Below, in pieces: positions 15,108 through 17,843 of a DNA stretch of 17,843 bases. The stretch is taken from NCBI GenBank assembly GCA_934650975.1, contig CAKUFW010000039.1, positions 1-17,843 on the forward strand, read 5' to 3'. The notes under the pieces were generated by a model. That model did no database searches, had not been told where the DNA came from, and worked only from the letters and a program-made list of their open reading frames with translations. Origin of the DNA: an uncultured Collinsella sp. GTDB lineage: Bacteria; Actinomycetota; Coriobacteriia; Coriobacteriales; Coriobacteriaceae. The position numbers and the translations under genes are program-made. Position 1 is the stretch's first letter; each line of letters starts with the position of its first letter.

Positions 15108-15974
15108 ATGCTCGTCAACGCAGCAGACATGCTCAAGAAGGCTGAGGCCGGCAAGTACGGTCTCGGTGCCTTCAACACCAACAACCTCGAGTGGACCCTG
15201 GCTATTCTCCAGGCCGCCGAGGAGGCCAAGTCTCCGCTGATCCTTCAGTGCACCGCTGGTGCCGCTAAGTGGATGGGCGGTTTCAAGGTCTGCGCCGACA
15301 TGGTCAAGGCTGCCGTCGAGGCCACGGGCGTTACCGTTCCCGTCGCCCTTCACCTCGATCATGGTTCTTACGAGGACTGCTTCAAGTGCATCGAGGCCGG
15401 CTTCACGTCCATCATGTATGACGGCTCTCACGAGGAGACCTTCCAGCTTAACCTCGACCGCACCAAGGAGCTCGTTGAGCTTGCCCACTCCAAGGGCATG
15501 TCCATTGAGGCCGAGGTCGGCGGCATCGGCGGCACCGAGGACGGCGTGACCTCCAGCGGCGAGCTCGCTGATCCTGCTGAGTGCAAGCAGATCGCTGACC
15601 TGGGCGTCGACTTCCTCGCCTGCGGCATCGGCAACATCCACGGCGTGTACCCCGCCGACTGGGCTGGCCTTTCCTTCGAGCGTCTGGGCGAGATTAAGGC
15701 CCAGACCGGCGACCTGCCCCTCGTCCTGCACGGTGGCACCGGCATCCCCGAGGATCAGATCAAGAAGGCCATTTCCCTGGGCATCTCCAAGATCAACGTC
15801 AACACCGACCTGCAGCTCGTCTTCGCCAAGGGCGTCCGCGAGTACATCGAGGCTGGCAAGGATCAGCAGGGCAAGGGCTTTGACCCCCGCAAGCTCCTCA
15901 AGCCTGGTCGCGACAACATCGTTGCCCGCACCAAGGAGCTCATGGAGGAGTTTGGCTCCGTCAACAAGGCGTAA
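15108..15974 (+). CDS. fba: Class II fructose-1,6-bisphosphate aldolase
   Basis: This glycolytic, zinc-dependent enzyme reversibly splits fructose 1,6-bisphosphate into dihydroxyacetone phosphate and glyceraldehyde 3-phosphate. It has 288 aa, like the FbaA type of Bacillus. Hallmarks are LHLDHGS at residues 81-87 (the catalytic Asp and zinc His), EAEVGGIGGTEDG, the zinc His in GIGNIHGVYP (H178), PLVLHGGTGI (H208) and KINVNTDLQ for phosphate binding. The ATG at 15108 is set by a perfect AGGAGGT at 15094-15100; the frame is open upstream but only through promoter DNA. Codons are strongly biased to C-ending forms, more than in the neighbours, the usual sign of high expression. A very large hairpin follows, so the gene is probably transcribed alone. 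Confidence 0.97.
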   Translation: MLVNAADMLKKAEAGKYGLGAFNTNNLEWTLAILQAAEEAKSPLILQCTAGAAKWMGGFKVCADMVKAAVEATGVTVPVALHLDHGSYEDCFKCIEAGFTSIMYDGSHEETFQLNLDRTKELVELAHSKGMSIEAEVGGIGGTEDGVTSSGELADPAECKQIADLGVDFLACGIGNIHGVYPADWAGLSFERLGEIKAQTGDLPLVLHGGTGIPEDQIKKAISLGISKINVNTDLQLVFAKGVREYIEAGKDQQGKGFDPRKLLKPGRDNIVARTKELMEEFGSVNKA

Positions 15975-15994
15975 GCGTCGCTAAACTTCCCGCC

Positions 15995-16096
15995 GGAAGC
16001 CCCGTCCCCCTACACTGTTTCCTCTGCGCTCACCTGGCTTCGCCAGAAGTCGCGCCGAGGAAACAGCTCCGGGGGACGGGGCTTCCTTCGTTTTCC
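15995..16096 (+). terminator. Large three-tier terminator hairpin of fba
   Basis: Outer arms 15995-16010 and 16071-16086 pair perfectly over 16 bases (GGAAGCCCCGTCCCCC and its complement). Middle arms 16015-16024 and 16057-16066 pair over 10 bases (CTGTTTCCTC type). An apical CTGGC-TTC-GCCAG hairpin sits at 16034-16046. T-rich sequence (TTCGTTTTCC) follows. It begins about 20 bases after the fba stop. It is much longer than a normal intrinsic terminator. It opens the 350-base gene-free stretch 15975-16324. Confidence 0.75.
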
Positions 16097-16117
16097 GCCG
16101 CAGGGTTACGAGTCTGA
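16042..16117 (+). repeat. Direct repeat, copy 1 (3' half of the fba hairpin and downstream)
   Basis: GCCAGAAGTCGCGC (16042-16055), then a GGCTCC/AGCTCC-like step, a G-rich arm and GTTACGAGTCTGAAT (16105-16119 region) recur about 97-99 bases downstream in the same order. This copy supplies the right arm of the fba terminator. Confidence 0.55.
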
Positions 16118-16138
16118 ATAAAAATGGCTCCAGGCATT

Positions 16139-16216
16139 GCCAGAAGTCGCGCGACGGAATCGGCTCCGGGGAAAAGGGGCCTCCTTTGTTAACTCGTTAC
16201 AGAGTTACGAGGCTGA
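16139..16216 (+). repeat. Direct repeat, copy 2 (partial, without left hairpin arm)
   Basis: The same 14-mer recurs exactly at 16139-16152, followed by GGCTCCGGGGAAAAGGGGCC and GTTACGAGGCTGAAT starting at 16204, then TTCTTTTTT. The left arm needed to form the big hairpin is missing, so this looks like a decayed or partial duplicate of the terminator tail. Nothing coding was seen between it and the next promoter. Confidence 0.55.
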
Positions 16217-16261
16217 ATTCTTTTTTATAGGTACCGTTTATCGGTGTTGAGGGCTCCTTTA

Positions 16262-16290
16262 TTGGGGCTTTCTTTTTATCTCGCTACAAT
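16262..16290 (+). promoter_or_regulatory. Promoter of the transglutaminase-like gene
   Basis: TTGGGG (16262-16267) and TACAAT (16285-16290) are separated by exactly 17 bases, a good housekeeping promoter. The predicted transcript begins near 16297, so translation must start at or after 16325. This rules out the in-frame ATG at 16244. Confidence 0.6.
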
Positions 16291-16324
16291 GTGCTTCAAG
16301 CGTTCTAGTGACTTGGAGTTTGGT

Positions 16325-17758
16325 ATGGCTGTTATTGATGTGTTGCCTTCGGACGGGAAGGTTGTTGACGAGGGGCCTGTTGGGTGCTCTGTTGATGTTT
16401 GCTGTGATGATTTTCGCCATCTCGATATTGGGCTACCGCCTGAGATTCTTCGTCTCAAGGATGCTGGGTATCTGAAGCAGGCTGTTGAAGCTTGTGATTG
16501 CCTCTTGGAGCAGAATCCCGATCCTTCTCTGGCTGCTTGCGTTCGTGCCGAGCGGTACCGCATGCTTGAGACGCCGCTTCATTTTTCGGTGTCGCGCAAT
16601 CAGGCTATTGCGATGATTCGCGAGGAGTGGCCTGAGTTTACCGAAGAGCAGTTTGATGATCTGATTAATCGTAAGCGTATTGACTGGCGCTTCATCGATG
16701 GCGAGCTGTTTGTTCTCGACAACTTCCTCGATTCCCTTCGCGTGTATCCCAAAGAGGTTCCCGGAATGCGTCCCGATTCTACGGATGGCATTGCGCTGCG
16801 CAACCAAATGCTCAAGGAGATGGAGTCGCAAAACGGGCTGACTCGTGTCATCACGCTTAAGGCGTCGGTATCTGTCCCTGGGGCTTTGGAGGGGGAGACC
16901 GTTCGCGCTTGGCTTCCCGTCGCGGCTGCCTGCCGCCAACAGTCTCAGGTCGAGATTCTCGATATGACGTCGGAGGGCACCGTTGCTTCTGAAGACGTTT
17001 CGGCTCGTACTGCCTCGTGGACATCTTCGACTGAGCGTTCATTCTCGGTGACCTATCGCTATCACATCGATGCCGCCTATTGCGACGTCTATGGGGGTAC
17101 GCTTCCGTCTCATCCGTGCATGGACACGCCGCTGCCCGAGGATACTTCCGAGGACCGTCCGCACATTGCGTTTACGCCGTATCTGCAGCAGCTGACGGAG
17201 CGTGTCATTGACGGGCTCGAGGACCCGCTCGATCGTGCCCGTGCTATCTACGATTACCTGACGCAGCATATCGACTATCGCTATCAGCCGCCGTATCTGC
17301 TTTTGGGCTCTATTGCCGATGACTGTGCACATTCGCTCCGCGGCGATTGCGGCGTTATGGCGCTCACGTTTATCACCATGTGCCGCATTGCGGGCGTTCC
17401 TGCCCGTTGGCAGAGCGGCCTGTATGTTGCGCCCGATTCGGTGGGGCCGCACGACTGGGCTGAGTTCTATACGCCACAGACCGGTTGGCTTAACGCCGAC
17501 GTATCGTTTGGTTCCTCGGCACGCAGGATGGGGGAGGAGTGGCGTCGTCGTCACTACTTTGGCAATCTCGACCCGTGGCGTATGGTGGCCAACAATCAAT
17601 TCCAGGCTGAGTTTGTGCCTGCTTTCGATGGCATGCGCGAGGATCCCTATGACAACCAGATGGGTGAAGCCTCGGTTAACGGACGCGGGTGCCGCTGGCG
17701 CGAGATGCTCCGCTCGGTCGAACTCATCGAAATGCTCGAAGTTCCATTTTCGGACTAA
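16325..17758 (+). CDS. Cytosolic transglutaminase-like domain protein
   Basis: The protein has 477 aa. The second half is a transglutaminase-like (papain fold) core with a complete Cys-His-Asp triad: C342 in LRGDCGVMAL, H376 in GPHDWAEF and D392 in WLNADVSFG. The preceding helix DRARAIYDYLTQHIDYRY is typical of the fold. The first 190 residues are helical and acidic (for example IREEWPEFTEEQFDDLINRKRIDWRF) and could hold a repeat or binding domain; residues about 195-280 look like a beta domain that often precedes such cores. There is no signal peptide or membrane segment, so it should be cytosolic. Bacterial members act as proteases, amidases or cross-linkers; the substrate is unknown. ATG 16325 has GGAG six bases upstream and lies just after a clear promoter. 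Early codons are T-rich at the third position, unlike the fba gene. Confidence 0.85.
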   Translation: MAVIDVLPSDGKVVDEGPVGCSVDVCCDDFRHLDIGLPPEILRLKDAGYLKQAVEACDCLLEQNPDPSLAACVRAERYRMLETPLHFSVSRNQAIAMIREEWPEFTEEQFDDLINRKRIDWRFIDGELFVLDNFLDSLRVYPKEVPGMRPDSTDGIALRNQMLKEMESQNGLTRVITLKASVSVPGALEGETVRAWLPVAAACRQQSQVEILDMTSEGTVASEDVSARTASWTSSTERSFSVTYRYHIDAAYCDVYGGTLPSHPCMDTPLPEDTSEDRPHIAFTPYLQQLTERVIDGLEDPLDRARAIYDYLTQHIDYRYQPPYLLLGSIADDCAHSLRGDCGVMALTFITMCRIAGVPARWQSGLYVAPDSVGPHDWAEFYTPQTGWLNADVSFGSSARRMGEEWRRRHYFGNLDPWRMVANNQFQAEFVPAFDGMREDPYDNQMGEASVNGRGCRWREMLRSVELIEMLEVPFSD

Positions 17759-17797
17759 TCAACAGAAAGCTGTGATAAACTAACTCACGCATTACGT

Positions 17798-17843
17798 GCC
17801 CGAGTGGCGGAATTGGCAGACGCAGTGGACTCAAAATCCACCG
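17798..17843 (+). tRNA. tRNA-Leu (CAA anticodon), 3' part outside window
   Basis: The sequence follows the leucine tRNA pattern: acceptor GCCCGAG (17798-17804), TG, D-stem GCG/CGC around a loop with GG, an anticodon stem GTGGA/TCCAC and the loop CTCAAAA, giving anticodon CAA, which reads UUG codons. The window ends in the start of the long variable arm expected of tRNA-Leu. It lies 39 bases after the transglutaminase stop. Confidence 0.92.

Noticed and set aside
16042..16216. CRISPR-like repeat
   Set aside because: Only two imperfect units about 98 bases apart, with no short regular repeats or spacers and no cas genes.
16244..16324. Earlier ATG for the transglutaminase-like gene
   Set aside because: A TTGGGG-17-TACAAT promoter lies inside this stretch, so the transcript begins after that ATG.

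Overview
The window is about 17.8 kb of high-GC bacterial DNA. It is dense with genes in short operons, and most genes have strong Shine-Dalgarno sites. The gene set and protein sequences suggest an anaerobic actinobacterium of the class Coriobacteriia, most likely Collinsella or a close relative. That assignment is inference from sequence style, because no 16S gene is present.

Layout: (1) 1-3526, + strand: the end of a branched-chain amino acid ABC importer operon, livH (cut by the window start), livM, livG and livF, with touching or overlapping genes. (2) 3527-3850: a gene-free stretch packed with hairpins, ending in a terminator for the next gene. (3) 3851-5440, - strand: an unusual, visibly AT-richer gene for a secreted, membrane-anchored propeller-like protein with a cytosolic zinc ribbon; near-perfect inverted repeats lie on both sides of it. 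(4) 5698-7176, + strand: a cutC-family gene followed 3 bases later by a GalT/HIT-like DUF4931 gene. (5) 7208-8206, - strand: a bile acid:sodium symporter family transporter, convergent with the previous pair. (6) 8430-14913, + strand: a DNA repair and stress cluster with a possible 21-residue upstream peptide, a RecJ nuclease fused to a RecQ-like helicase, a bifunctional RelA/SpoT (p)ppGpp enzyme and a metallo-beta-lactamase fold hydrolase. (7) 15108-15974, + strand: class II fructose-bisphosphate aldolase with strongly biased codons, followed by a very large terminator hairpin and a partial duplicate of it. (8) 16325-17758, + strand: a cytosolic transglutaminase-like protein. (9) 17798 to the end: the 5' part of a tRNA-Leu(CAA) gene.

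How the genes work together: the liv genes form one importer. The recJ-recQ fusion, rel and the MBL hydrolase keep a gene order known from Firmicutes (recJ-apt-relA-dtd-hydrolase), but apt and dtd are missing here and a helicase is fused to RecJ. The most unusual items are the RecJ-RecQ fusion with its overlapping upstream peptide, the propeller/zinc-ribbon membrane protein with its flanking inverted repeats, and the several large intergenic hairpins, some present in two copies within this window. I found no CRISPR array, insertion sequence, rRNA or phage gene.
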